A program made the position numbers and the translations under genes. Source: Pyxidicoccus xibeiensis (GTDB lineage: Bacteria; Myxococcota; Myxococcia; Myxococcales; Myxococcaceae). From it: a stretch of DNA of 64,000 bases. Positions 44,647 through 54,370 of this stretch are shown here, piece by piece. The number at the start of each line of letters is the position of its first letter. The first letter of the stretch is position 1. The stretch is taken from the NCBI RefSeq assembly GCF_024198175.1, contig NZ_JAJVKV010000010.1, positions 62,001 through 126,000 on the forward strand. Reading direction: 5' to 3'. The notes below the pieces were generated by a model that worked only from the letters and a program-made list of their open reading frames with translations, did not search any database and had not been told where the DNA came from.

Positions 44647-46842
44647 TCACGAATGGCCGCTGCCCGAAGGCGGCTTCCGGAGGGTGGGCTCTTCCGTGGA
44701 GCCTTGAGGACGCGGCGAAGAGTCGAGGTGGCGCTGGTCCGACGCGCCCGGAGCACGCGGCGGTGACTCCAGGTAGCGCTGGTCGGAGGCACCGGGTGCA
44801 CGCGGCGGCGACTCCAGGTAGCGCTGGTCCGAAGCACCCGGAGCACGTGCCGGCGACTCCAGGTAGCGCTGGTCCGAAGCACCAGCCGCGCGTGGCGGTG
44901 ACTCCAGGTAGCGCAGGTCCGAGGCGCCAGAGGCGCGCGGCGGCGACTCCAGATAGCGCATGTCGGAAGCCCCCGGAGCACGTGCCGGCGACTCCAGGTA
45001 GCGCTGGTCCGAGGCGCCCGTCACCCGAGCAGGAGCCTCGAGGTAGCGCTGGTCGGAAGCACCCGGAGCACGTGGCGGCGACTCCAGGTAGCGCAGGTCG
45101 GAGGCGCCAGGAGCGCGGCCCGTCGTCTCCAGATAGCGCATGTCCGACGCGCCGGGCGCACGGCCGATGTCCAGGTACTGATGCGCAGTCCGCGCTCCGC
45201 TGGCCGCCCCTTCCGCGTAGCGCATGTCCGAAGCACCGGGTGCGCGGCCGATGTCGAGGTACTGATGGCCTCGCTGCGCGGCTCCCTCCACATAGCGCTG
45301 CTCGGAGGCTCCCGGCGCCCTGCCCGGCGAGTCCAGGTAGCGCTGGTCCGAGGCACCGGGCGCTCGCGCCTGGAACTCCACGTAGCGCATGTCCGAAGCA
45401 CCGGGCACCCGCGCCTGCGACTCCACATAGCGCTGGTCCGAAGCACCGGGCACCCGCTCCTGCGAATCCATGTAGCGCTGGTCCGAGGCACCGGGCGCGC
45501 GCTCCTGCGACTCCATGTAGCGCTCGTCCGACGCGCCCAGGGCGTCGGGGCCCGTCCGTTCGCGGCGGGACTCGGGAATGTCCTGCACACCACCGCTGCC
45601 CGGCAGGTTGACCCTGCGCCAGGTGATGTACTCGCGCTCCTCGACCTCGGGCGTCCGCGCGCGCGCCGCGGGCACGGCCTCCGGGACGAACTGCGGCTCG
45701 GGCCGGCGCGGCGGAACGCGCAGGAAACGCACGCTGGTGTCCGTCGACGTGCCGGTGGGCGGCAGCGCCACGCGGTTGGTCGAGGGACCGATGCGGTGCG
45801 AACGTCCATTCCTTCCGACGAAGTGCACCTCGACGCGGTAGTACCGGCCCGGGGGCAGCTCCCGGATGTAGAAGCTGCGAGACTCGAGCGCACAGTCCAG
45901 CTCGCGCACCATCTTCTCGCCCTCGAACACCCGCAGCACGGAGCGCGGAGCGTCCAGTCCCTTCAGTGCCCGGTTCCGCGAGGCGTCGCTGAAGTCCCAG
46001 GACACGAAGAGGGTGTACGGGTCCCTCGGCAGCAGCAGCGCGCTGTCATCCTGGTAGCTGTGCGGCAGCTCTCCCAGCCCTTCGTCATCCGCTGGAGGGC
46101 TGTTCTCGGGGGGAGGCGGCGGTGACGCGTCCACCAGATGGTGACTGCGCGCCTCGCCCTCTCCCATGACCCGCGCCACGAAGAAGCCCTCCACCACCGG
46201 CTCCGCGACGTGCTGGACGCTGGGCGGCTCCGGCGGCGAGGCGACGGCGGCAGCCGGGGCAGGTGCTTCCGGAGGCGGCGCCGGGACGCTCACGCCTCCA
46301 GCGCTGGCGGCCGACTCCACGGGCGGGGTGGACGGGGGAGGCTCGGGAGGCATGGACTCCTTCGAGCCGCGCGGTTTGGGCGGGAAGTTCACCACCTGCG
46401 CAGGGCGGGCAGGCGGGTTGGCGCCCGGCTTCTCCGACGCTCGCTTTGCCGCCACGCGCTTCGGCGCGGACACCCGCCCCTCCTGGTCCGGCTTCTTTGC
46501 GGTCCTGCTCTTCGCCACGGGCTTCTCGACGGGAGCCTTCGCCGCGCGAGGAGCCTCCTTCTCCGGACCCTTGCCCTTGGCGCCCCTGGCGGATTCCTTG
46601 GAGGTGGAAGCCTTGAAAGAGGAGGCAGCGGCCTTCTTCGCAGGCGCGGCAGAACCTTTGGCAGCGGAACTTTTGCGCGGCACGGTGAGACCTGCCAGGC
46701 GGGCGAGCTTCGCCAGGGCAGGGACGTGCGCAGCCAGCGCGGAGATCAACTCCTCCTTCTTCAGCTTGCTGTAACCGCTCCCCAGGTGCTTCTGGGCCAG
46801 CTCTCTGAGGTAGCTGACGGTTACGCTCTTGAGGTCGTCCAT
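44647..46842 (-). CDS. DUF4912 protein with N-terminal SAP-like domain and 17 tandem repeats
   Basis: This 731-residue protein has three parts. The N-terminus (LKSVTVSYLRELAQKHLGSG, KLKKEELISALAAH) is a Rho-N/SAP-like helix-extended-loop domain, often nucleic-acid or protein binding, followed by a basic Lys/Ala-rich linker and a Pro-rich stretch. A DUF4912 domain follows at about 280-380 (PYTLFVSWDFSDASRNRAL, RSFYIRELPPGRYYRVEVHF), a beta-sandwich-like fold. The C-terminus from about residue 435 is built of a 15-residue unit, consensus RAPGASDQRYLESPP, in about 17 copies. Two copies are interrupted by HQYLDIG. The gene lies 25 bases before the GH57 branching enzyme. The ATG at 46842 is preferred over an upstream TTG. 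Its function is unknown. Confidence 0.93.
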   Translation of the reverse strand: MDDLKSVTVSYLRELAQKHLGSGYSKLKKEELISALAAHVPALAKLARLAGLTVPRKSSAAKGSAAPAKKAAASSFKASTSKESARGAKGKGPEKEAPRAAKAPVEKPVAKSRTAKKPDQEGRVSAPKRVAAKRASEKPGANPPARPAQVVNFPPKPRGSKESMPPEPPPSTPPVESAASAGGVSVPAPPPEAPAPAAAVASPPEPPSVQHVAEPVVEGFFVARVMGEGEARSHHLVDASPPPPPENSPPADDEGLGELPHSYQDDSALLLPRDPYTLFVSWDFSDASRNRALKGLDAPRSVLRVFEGEKMVRELDCALESRSFYIRELPPGRYYRVEVHFVGRNGRSHRIGPSTNRVALPPTGTSTDTSVRFLRVPPRRPEPQFVPEAVPAARARTPEVEEREYITWRRVNLPGSGGVQDIPESRRERTGPDALGASDERYMESQERAPGASDQRYMDSQERVPGASDQRYVESQARVPGASDMRYVEFQARAPGASDQRYLDSPGRAPGASEQRYVEGAAQRGHQYLDIGRAPGASDMRYAEGAASGARTAHQYLDIGRAPGASDMRYLETTGRAPGASDLRYLESPPRAPGASDQRYLEAPARVTGASDQRYLESPARAPGASDMRYLESPPRASGASDLRYLESPPRAAGASDQRYLESPARAPGASDQRYLESPPRAPGASDQRYLESPPRAPGASDQRHLDSSPRPQGSTEEPTLRKPPSGSGHS
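44720..45540. repeat. 45-bp tandem repeat inside the DUF4912 gene
   Basis: About 17 copies of a 45-base unit encode the 15-residue motif with G-A-S-D-x-R-Y as the invariant core. The unit varies most at the residues after the Tyr. The two units with HQYLDIG inserts sit near the middle (45160-45290). Copies near the C-terminus are the most alike, suggesting recent duplication at that end. Confidence 0.9.
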
Positions 46843-46936
46843 AGGCAAGGTGGCCTTTAGGTCGCTGGCACTGGAGGGTCAACGTGCCAGCATTTCATGT
46901 GTTCTTCGCCCGACCCCCCCTCCCCTGCTTCGCCCG

Positions 46937-46965
46937 ATGACACCCAGGATGCGGCCCGGTATCCT
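46937..46965 (+). promoter_or_regulatory. Sigma-70-like promoter close to the glycosyltransferase start
   Basis: ATGACA (46937-46942), 17 bases, then TATCCT (46960-46965). The TTG start codon is at 46974, so transcription would begin at or next to the start codon. Confidence 0.4.
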
Positions 46966-46973
46966 GCCCACGC

Positions 46974-49900
46974 TTGAGCGACCTGCCCAGACTGCTCCTG
47001 TGCAGTTTCGACGTCATCCCCGGTCCGTCGGGCTCGTCGCGCCGTGTCACGGAGTACTTGAAGGCGCTGCCGGACCGCTTCTCCGTGGTGGTGCTGTCGG
47101 CGAAGACGCCTGACCACTCCCATATCGAGAAGTACCAGGGCGCTCGGCTGCTCCGGGTGCCGGTAGGCTCGGGGGACCTCGCGTCCCGAATCCAGGCCTT
47201 CGAGCGGGCCGTGCGCCGCCAGTTGGAGAGCGAGGAGTACGCGCTCGCGCACTTCACGGACCCCTTCGGTGGCTATGCGCTGTGCGAGCTGAAGGCGGAC
47301 TACGGCTACCGCCTCATCTACGAGGCGCAGACGCTGCCCTCGCAGGAGCTGCGGTACACGCACCCGCAGACGGAAGGCGACCGGCGCTTCCTGTCGAGGA
47401 TCCGCAGGCAGGAGCTGTTCTGCCTGATGAACGCGGACCTCATCGTCACCGGCTCGCAGACCACGCGTTCGTACATCCAGTCGCTCGGGGCGAGCGAGGA
47501 CATCATCCGCGTGCTGCGCGCGCCGGTGGACCTGCAGCCGTACGCCCCGGATGCGCTGGGCGCTCCGGACGGCGACCCGTTGCGGCTGATGTACCTGGGC
47601 AGCCAGGTGGGGTGGCAGGGGCTGCCCACGCTGCTGCGCGCGCTGGCGCTGGCCGTCAAGCAGGTGGAGGTGCGCCTCACGCTGGTGGGCGCCCGGCACG
47701 CGGACTGGCAGCCGCACCTGGATGACCTGGTGAAGGAGCTGGGGCTGAAGGACCGGGTGGAGTTCCAGGCGCCCGTCCACCACGACGACGTGGCCAAGGT
47801 GCTGGCGCTCGCGGACGTGGGCGTGCTCCCGCTGGACGACGTGGAGCGCAACCGGCTGCAGGGCGGGCCCCTGGCGAAGGTGTCCGAATACTTCGCCGCC
47901 GGCCGGCCCGTCATCGCCGCGGACCTGCCCGTCACGCGCGAGCTCATCCCGGCGAAGGCCGCCGTCTTCTTCCCCTCGGGAGATGCGCAGGCGCTGGCGG
48001 AGCGCATCGTCGGGCTGGCGCGCGACATTCCCCGCCGCGTGGAGCTGGGGCGGCAGGCGCGGGCGTATGCGGAAGAGGCGCTCGACGCGGGGCTCATCCG
48101 CGGGAAGCTGCTGGACCTCTATGACTCGCTGCTGGACAAGCGGTCGGTGCCGGTCGCGGCCCGGAGCGAGGACGACCTTCCTTCGCACACCACGGTGACG
48201 GGCACGCCCACCAACCGGCTGGCCGCGCTGCTGCCACCGGAGCCCACGCCCATCTCCAAGCCGAAGACGGCGCCGCGCGAGCAGGGCTCCCGGTCCGACA
48301 GCGACGAGCCCTCGCGCGAGGAGCTGCCGCTGGTGATGGGGCAGGTGCTGGACGAGGGGCTCGACACGCGCCTCATCAAGACGGAGCTGGAGGCGCCCTC
48401 GGCGGAGCCTCCGGTGGTGATGGGCCTGCCGCTGCGCGAACGCGATTCGTCGCCGACGCCCGCGACGGTCGTCGTGGGTCCGGAGCTCTCGGAGCTCCTG
48501 TCCGCGAAGTCGTCCGTCCCGAGCAGGCCCGTGCCGCCGTCACGCGTGGACGAGCCGCCCGCGCCGACTCCCACGCCCACGCCTACGCCCATCGTTCGCG
48601 GCCCGAGTACTTCGACGGCTGACGAGCCACCAGCCCCTACCCCCGTCGTTCGCGCTCCGGAGCCCGCTGAGTCCGAGGAGCCGCCCGCGCCCACGCCAGT
48701 CGTCCGCGCTCCCACGGGCCGTGAGGAGCCGCCTGCGCCTACGCCGGTCGTCCGCGCTCCGACGAGCCGCGAGGAACCTCCCGCGCCCACTCCGGTCGTC
48801 CGCGCTCCGACGAGCCGCGAGGAACCTCCCGCGCCCACTCCGGTCGTCCGCGCCCCCACGGGCCGTGACGAGACGCCGACCCCTACGCCCGTCATCAAGG
48901 TTCCCCCGCCTCCGTCGACGGCCTTCCGCGCAGCGACCTTCACCTCGACGTATGACGAGCCGCCGGCCCCCACGCCCATCGTCAAGGTGCCCGCTTCGCT
49001 GCTCATGCGCGAGGACGCGCCCGCCCCCATCCGCGGCGGCGGCATCTCGAGCCGGAAGGACGAGCCCCCCGCGCCGCAGCCCCCTGCGCCCCCGCGTCCG
49101 GTGATCAGCTCGCGAAGCACCTCGGACCGCGTGGAGACGCCCTCTGGACGCATCCCCGCCCTCTCCACCCCGTCCCGAGGCATCCCCGCCCTCGAACCGG
49201 AGCGCCCGCCGCCGGTGCCGCGCCCGGGCTCGACGACGCCGGAGACCCGGATCCCCGCGCTCCCTCCGCTGATCCGCGGCGGCACCTCCACCCCCGAGCC
49301 GGAGCGCCCGCCCCCGGTGCTGCGCCCGGGCTCGGCGCCGTCCGAAACGAGCCTCCCTCCCATCATCCGTGGAGGGACCGCCGCGTCCTCTGAGCCGGAG
49401 CGCCCCCCCGCGCTGGCGCCCCGGGCTCCCGCCCTGCCCCCGATACCCCGTCAGCGCCCGCCGCAGCTGACGCAGTCGGAGCCTCCCCGCCTCGAGCCCT
49501 CGGGTGCGCCGCCGCCGCGCCCCGTGCTGCCCCCTTCGCTGAAGGCGTCCCTCCCCTCGCCCACCAGCCAGGAAGACGAGCCCGAGGAGATCTCCGCCGA
49601 CGAGGCCCAGCCCATCGACGAAGGCGCCGACGGTACTGCGACTCCCGCGCACTCGCGCCCACGTCTGGAGGAGCCTCCTGAGATCAGCAGCGACGAGGTG
49701 GAGGAGGCCGAGGTCTCCGTCAGCAGCGCCGCCCGGCTGATCGAAGACGAGGCCGAGCTGCACGAGGCAGAGCCCGAGCTGCACGAGGCGGAGCCCGTCC
49801 CAGAGGAGGAAGGCCCCGCGCCAGAGCCCGTCCCCTCGTCACTGAATCCGTGGTTCGCGCAGCTCGCCCACGGGTACTGTCCACCGGACGGCATCCGGTT

Positions 49901-50015
49901 CGACCGCCACACGCCACCCACCACGTTCCCGGGTCGCGATGAGGGCACCCACCCCTCCCCTCCGCCCCTGGCTGGACATACCTCCCAGGGCGTCGGGCGC
50001 GGCAAGAGCTCGTGA
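46974..50015 (+). CDS. GT4-like glycosyltransferase with long Pro-rich tail
   Basis: This 1,013-residue protein has a glycosyltransferase domain at about 1-385: RLLLCSFDVIPGPSGSSRRV, LRLMYLGSQVGWQGLPTLLRAL and the nucleotide-sugar site VSEYFAAGRPVIAADLPVTREL, with the E and A-G-R-P pattern of GT4 enzymes. After that about 600 residues are low-complexity, rich in Pro, Glu, Thr and Arg, with repeats such as EEPPAPTPVVRAPTGREEPP. The end is different: WFAQLAHGYCPPDGIRFDRH and TPPTTFPGRDEG, which looks like a short folded motif. The start is TTG at 46974. No in-frame ATG is found nearby. The substrate is unknown. It precedes aglZ by 99 bases on the same strand, and a role in a motility-linked or envelope glycan is possible but is inference. 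Confidence 0.88.
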   Translation: MSDLPRLLLCSFDVIPGPSGSSRRVTEYLKALPDRFSVVVLSAKTPDHSHIEKYQGARLLRVPVGSGDLASRIQAFERAVRRQLESEEYALAHFTDPFGGYALCELKADYGYRLIYEAQTLPSQELRYTHPQTEGDRRFLSRIRRQELFCLMNADLIVTGSQTTRSYIQSLGASEDIIRVLRAPVDLQPYAPDALGAPDGDPLRLMYLGSQVGWQGLPTLLRALALAVKQVEVRLTLVGARHADWQPHLDDLVKELGLKDRVEFQAPVHHDDVAKVLALADVGVLPLDDVERNRLQGGPLAKVSEYFAAGRPVIAADLPVTRELIPAKAAVFFPSGDAQALAERIVGLARDIPRRVELGRQARAYAEEALDAGLIRGKLLDLYDSLLDKRSVPVAARSEDDLPSHTTVTGTPTNRLAALLPPEPTPISKPKTAPREQGSRSDSDEPSREELPLVMGQVLDEGLDTRLIKTELEAPSAEPPVVMGLPLRERDSSPTPATVVVGPELSELLSAKSSVPSRPVPPSRVDEPPAPTPTPTPTPIVRGPSTSTADEPPAPTPVVRAPEPAESEEPPAPTPVVRAPTGREEPPAPTPVVRAPTSREEPPAPTPVVRAPTSREEPPAPTPVVRAPTGRDETPTPTPVIKVPPPPSTAFRAATFTSTYDEPPAPTPIVKVPASLLMREDAPAPIRGGGISSRKDEPPAPQPPAPPRPVISSRSTSDRVETPSGRIPALSTPSRGIPALEPERPPPVPRPGSTTPETRIPALPPLIRGGTSTPEPERPPPVLRPGSAPSETSLPPIIRGGTAASSEPERPPALAPRAPALPPIPRQRPPQLTQSEPPRLEPSGAPPPRPVLPPSLKASLPSPTSQEDEPEEISADEAQPIDEGADGTATPAHSRPRLEEPPEISSDEVEEAEVSVSSAARLIEDEAELHEAEPELHEAEPVPEEEGPAPEPVPSSLNPWFAQLAHGYCPPDGIRFDRHTPPTTFPGRDEGTHPSPPPLAGHTSQGVGRGKSS
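48756..48851 (+). repeat. Perfect 48-bp tandem duplication in the Pro-rich tail
   Basis: Two identical 48-base units encode APTSREEPPAPTPVVR twice. Weaker copies of the same unit flank them on both sides. Confidence 0.88.
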
Positions 50016-50114
50016 AGCAGCCAACCGAGCACCACCCATAAACTTTCCAAGGCTTGCACGCGCCCGATAGGATGCTGCGGTTTTCACAGCACTTTTTCCG
50101 GGTCAAAGGGCTTC

Positions 50115-53100
50115 ATGGAGCGTCGGGTCCTCATCGTCGAAAGCCAGAACGAATTCGCCCTCAGCATGGCCACCGTGCTCAAAAGCGCGGGGTATCAGAC
50201 GGCCATGGCGGCGACTGCGTCTGACGCGCAGCGTGAGCTGGAAAAGCGTCGGCCGGATCTGGTCGTGCTGCGCGCCGAGCTGCCGGATCAGTCCGGGTTC
50301 GTCCTCTGCGGGCAGATCAAGAAGGGCAAGTGGGGCCAGAATCTCAAGGTCCTGCTGCTCTCCTCCGACACCGGGGTGGACGGCCTGACGCAGCACCGTC
50401 AGACGCCGGGCGCCGCGGACGGTTACCTCGTCATTCCCTTCGAAATGGGAGAGCTCGCTTCCATGAGTTACGGCATCGTCCCGCCCGGGACCGATGAGTC
50501 GGACGCGTCCCTGGACGCGGCCCTCAACGGCAACGGGCCGCGTGAGGCGCCGCCGCCCATGCCTCCTCCCATCCGCACCGCCGCCGGCGGCCCGCCCAAG
50601 CTGCCCAAGCGCGAGCGCCGCAGCGCGATGACGGACGAGGACCGCGCGTTCCTCGACCGCGCCTTCCAGTCCATTGCCGACCGCAAGGCGGAGCTTTTGG
50701 CCGAGTCCCGCCAGCTCAAGCGCCCGCCCCCGCGCCGCGAGCTGATGGGCACGCCGGAGGGAAAGATTCAAATCCTCCGCGACGAGCTGAAGACGCGCGA
50801 GGCCCAGCTGGCCCGCCTCTCCGAAATCTGGGGCGTGCGCGAGCGCGAGCTGCTGTCCGGCGAGGACCGCCTCCACGAGAAGGACGTGGAGCTGCAGGGC
50901 CTGAAGATGCAGGTGGATGACCTGCTGCGCCGCTTCAACGAGGCCCAGCAGGCCATGCTCCAGAAGGAGCGCGAGCACGGCGCCGCCGTGGACGACCTGC
51001 TCCTCCAGAAGTTCTCCCAGGAGAAGGACCTCATCGAGGTCGTCGCCTCCAAGGAGAAGGACATCAACGTCCTGCGCAAGGAGGTCAGCAACCGCAAGGA
51101 CGAGCTGGAGCGCCGCGCCTCGGAGCTGGACAACCTCCGCGGCCAGTACGACGAGCTGGAGAAGCACCTCGGCGTCGTCACGCTGGAGTTCGAGGTCAAG
51201 GAGCAGAAGCTCCAGGACGCCCTCCGCGCCCACGAGGCGGAAGTCGCCCGGCTGGGCAAGCGCGGGGACGAGTTCGAGGCGGAGCTGGGCCGCACCGTCA
51301 GCGAGCGCGACCAGCGCTACGCCGAGCTGAGCGGCGAAATCCAGGCGCTGCAGGACCGGCTCCAGGAGACGGAGCAGGAGCGCGACACCACCGTCCGCGC
51401 CCTGGAGGCGCGCGCCACCGCCGCCGAGGAGCACGGCGCCCAGGCGGACGCCGAAATCACGCGGCTCAACGCCGAGCGCGACGCCCTGGAGGCCCGGCTG
51501 TCGCAGCAGGTGGCGGACCTCGAGTCCGACCTCGCGCGCACCCTCAGCGAGCGCGACCAGCTCAAGCTGGACAAGGACGCCCAGGAGGAGGACCTCACCC
51601 GCCGCGTCGAGGACCGCGACGCGAAGATCGGCACGCTCGAGCGCGAGCTGTCGGAGACCATCGCCCACAACGAGCAGACCGAGGCGGACCTCAACGCCAA
51701 CATCCAGCAGCAGCTGGAGCGCATCGGCGAGCTGGAGGGCGAGGTCGAGTCCGTCAAGACGCACCTGGCGGACCGAGAGGCGGAGCTGAGCGCGGAGCTG
51801 CAGGCGCTCAACGAGGCCAAGGACGCGCTGGAGACCGACCTCACCGACAGGCTCCAGGCCCTCAACCAGGCCAGGGACGCCCTCGAAGCGGACCTCTCCG
51901 GCCAGCTCGAGCAGCTGCGCTCGCTCAAGGCGGAGCTGGAGGCGGACCTCACCGGCCAGATTCAAGCGCTCACCTCGCAGCTGGACGAGTCCACGCGCAC
52001 GGGCGAGCAGCTCACCGCGCGCGTGGCGTCGCTGGAGGACACCGTCGCCCAGCGCGAGGCCACCATCGAGGGCCTGCAGGGCGACGTCGTCGCCCGCGAC
52101 CAGCGCATCTCCGAGCTGACCGGCGACCTGGAGGCCACCTCCCAGACGCTGGCGCAGACGCAGGAGACGCTGGCCCGCACCGAGCAGCAGCTCTCCGACA
52201 CGCAGGGCACCCTCGCCCGCACCGAGGAGACGCTCTCCGAGACGCGCGGCGAGCTGGAGGCCACCTCCCAGACGCTCGCGGACACGCAGGCGCGGCTGTC
52301 CCAGACGGAAGAGGCGCTGTCGGGCACCCGCGGCGAGCTGGAGGCCACCAGCCAGACGCTGGCGCAGACGCAGGACACGCTGGCCCGCACGGAAGCCACG
52401 CTGACGGACACCCAGGCGCGGCTGTCCCAGACGGAAGGCGCCCTGGCGGAGACGCGCGGCGAGCTGGAGGCCACCAGCCAGACGCTGGCGCAGACGCAGG
52501 ACGCGCTGGAGGAGACGCGCGGCCAGCTGACCGACACCACGGGGCAGCGCGACACGCTCCAGGCCGAGCTGGAGGAGACGCGCGCCGCGCTCCAGGAGAC
52601 GAACAACATCCTGGGCCGCACCACCGACGAGCGCGACCAGCGCATCGCGGAGCTGAAGGCCCTCGGCGAGGCGAAGGACGCGCTGGAGGACCAGCTCACC
52701 GGCCAGATTGGCCAGCTCCGCGGCGAGCTGTCCGAGACGCAAGGCAACTACGAGGCCGAGCGGGCCGCGCACGAGAAGCTGGCCGCCGAGACGAGCGCGC
52801 AGATTGACGCGCTCACCGGCGAGCGCGACGGGCTGCGCTCCGAGCTGGAGGCCACCAGCCAGACGCTGGAGCAGACGCAGGGCCACCTCGCCGCCACCCG
52901 GGACGCCCTGGGCCGCGAGCAGCAGGCCCACACCGCCTCGAAGCAGGCGGCGGCCAGCACCCAGGCCGCACTGGAGGCGCAGCTCACCGAGGCGCGCAAC
53001 CTGGGCGAGGACCTGGGCGAGCAGCTCACCCTCACCAAGCACGAGCTGGGCGCCGCCGTCGCCGAGGTGACGCGGCTGTCCGCGCAGCTCGCACAGGTGG

Positions 53101-54341
53101 AGGACGCGCGGGGCAACCTGGAGGAGCGGCTGCACGCGCTCACCGAGGAGTCCCAGCGCCGCGAGGAACTGCTCCAGAACGACCTGGCCGGCAAGGGCAA
53201 GGAGCTGTCGGACACGCTCCGCAAGCTCACGCAGGTGACGCAGGAGAAGATGCGTCAGGCCGAGGTGCTCAACCGCGAGGTGGCCACCCGGACGGACCAG
53301 CTCAAGGCGCTGGAGACGAAGCTCCAGACGCAGGCCGCCGACGCCAAGCGTCACGCGGACGAGCTCGGCCAGCAGATGGCCGGCCTCAACAACCAGCTCG
53401 AGCTGGGCAAGAAGGCCCTCGCCGAGCGCGAGGAGAAGCTGCGCGCCGCCGGTGCCGCGCAGCAGAAGCTCACCGCCGAGCGCAACGAGCTGGCCGGTCA
53501 GCTCCAGCAGTCCGAGGCGAAGCTCCAGCAGCAGGCGCAGCACGCCGCCCAGGAGCGTGCCGAGGCGAAGCGTGCCTCGGACGAGCTCGCCGCGAAGCTG
53601 GCCAAGGCCGAGCAGCGCGTCGCCCAGCTCACGCAGGAGGCCCAGGCCCGCGCCACCGAGGCGGAGGCCAAGGCCAAGGACCTGCAGGGCCAGCTCGCCA
53701 CGCGGGCCAAGAAGATCCAGGACCTGGAGCTGGCGGTGGAGAACGCGCAGGGCGCCAAGGCCCGCGTGGAGAAGGACCTCAACGCCCGGGTGGCCGCCGC
53801 CGAGGGCAAGGCCAACGAGGCCGCGGCCCGGCTCGCCACCGCGCAGAAGGAGCGCAAGGACCTGGAGACGCGCCAGCTCAAGGAGCTGGAGGACCTCGCC
53901 TCGAAGCAGAAGGCGGAGCTGGAGCGCCGCGAGGCCATCAAGGCCCAGGAAGTGGCGCGCCTGCAGCAGTCCGTCCAGGAGAAGAGCAAGGCGCTCAAGG
54001 TCGCCGAGCTGGAGCTGGCCCGCTTCAAGAGCAAGGCCCCCGCCGCCGCTGGCGCCAAGGCCCCCGCCGCCAAGGCCGCCCCCGCCGAGGAAGACGACCT
54101 GGCCGTGAGGACGCAGCTCAACCAGGTCATCCCCCCCGCCGCCCAGCCGGCTGCCGCCGCCGCGAAGCCCGCGGCCAAGGCCGCCGCGAAGCCCGCCGCC
54201 AAGAAGGCCGCCCCGGCCCCCGTCCCCCCGCTGGGTGGCGACGAGGACCCCAGCGACCGGACGATGGTCGTCCAATTGCCCACGACGGTCGCCAAGGAAG
54301 ACGACGACTGGACGGCCCTGGTGGACGAGCTGGACAAGTAG
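50115..54341 (+). CDS. aglZ: AglZ, gliding motility protein with pseudo-receiver and long coiled coil
   Basis: This 1,408-residue protein starts with a response-regulator-like domain (MERRVLIVESQNEFALSMAT). The usual phospho-acceptor Asp is replaced in DLVVLRAELPDQSG, so it should not be phosphorylated. A Pro-rich linker (about 130-200) is followed by an extremely long coiled coil, about 215-1320, with repeating segments such as ELEATSQTLAQTQ. The tail is Ala/Lys/Pro-rich and ends DDDWTALVDELDK. Length and layout agree with AglZ of Myxococcus, a filament-forming cytoplasmic protein that works with the gliding motor and MglA at the leading pole. FrzS has a similar plan but is much shorter. AAAGGG lies six bases before the ATG. 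Confidence 0.92.
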   Translation: MERRVLIVESQNEFALSMATVLKSAGYQTAMAATASDAQRELEKRRPDLVVLRAELPDQSGFVLCGQIKKGKWGQNLKVLLLSSDTGVDGLTQHRQTPGAADGYLVIPFEMGELASMSYGIVPPGTDESDASLDAALNGNGPREAPPPMPPPIRTAAGGPPKLPKRERRSAMTDEDRAFLDRAFQSIADRKAELLAESRQLKRPPPRRELMGTPEGKIQILRDELKTREAQLARLSEIWGVRERELLSGEDRLHEKDVELQGLKMQVDDLLRRFNEAQQAMLQKEREHGAAVDDLLLQKFSQEKDLIEVVASKEKDINVLRKEVSNRKDELERRASELDNLRGQYDELEKHLGVVTLEFEVKEQKLQDALRAHEAEVARLGKRGDEFEAELGRTVSERDQRYAELSGEIQALQDRLQETEQERDTTVRALEARATAAEEHGAQADAEITRLNAERDALEARLSQQVADLESDLARTLSERDQLKLDKDAQEEDLTRRVEDRDAKIGTLERELSETIAHNEQTEADLNANIQQQLERIGELEGEVESVKTHLADREAELSAELQALNEAKDALETDLTDRLQALNQARDALEADLSGQLEQLRSLKAELEADLTGQIQALTSQLDESTRTGEQLTARVASLEDTVAQREATIEGLQGDVVARDQRISELTGDLEATSQTLAQTQETLARTEQQLSDTQGTLARTEETLSETRGELEATSQTLADTQARLSQTEEALSGTRGELEATSQTLAQTQDTLARTEATLTDTQARLSQTEGALAETRGELEATSQTLAQTQDALEETRGQLTDTTGQRDTLQAELEETRAALQETNNILGRTTDERDQRIAELKALGEAKDALEDQLTGQIGQLRGELSETQGNYEAERAAHEKLAAETSAQIDALTGERDGLRSELEATSQTLEQTQGHLAATRDALGREQQAHTASKQAAASTQAALEAQLTEARNLGEDLGEQLTLTKHELGAAVAEVTRLSAQLAQVEDARGNLEERLHALTEESQRREELLQNDLAGKGKELSDTLRKLTQVTQEKMRQAEVLNREVATRTDQLKALETKLQTQAADAKRHADELGQQMAGLNNQLELGKKALAEREEKLRAAGAAQQKLTAERNELAGQLQQSEAKLQQQAQHAAQERAEAKRASDELAAKLAKAEQRVAQLTQEAQARATEAEAKAKDLQGQLATRAKKIQDLELAVENAQGAKARVEKDLNARVAAAEGKANEAAARLATAQKERKDLETRQLKELEDLASKQKAELERREAIKAQEVARLQQSVQEKSKALKVAELELARFKSKAPAAAGAKAPAAKAAPAEEDDLAVRTQLNQVIPPAAQPAAAAAKPAAKAAAKPAAKKAAPAPVPPLGGDEDPSDRTMVVQLPTTVAKEDDDWTALVDELDK

Positions 54342-54370
54342 CGCCGTCCGGGGCTCCGGCCCCCCCCGCC

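Noticed and set aside
44720..45540. Tandem repeats considered as a CRISPR-like array
   Set aside because: The 45-bp units are contiguous without unique spacers and are in-frame coding repeats of the DUF4912 protein.
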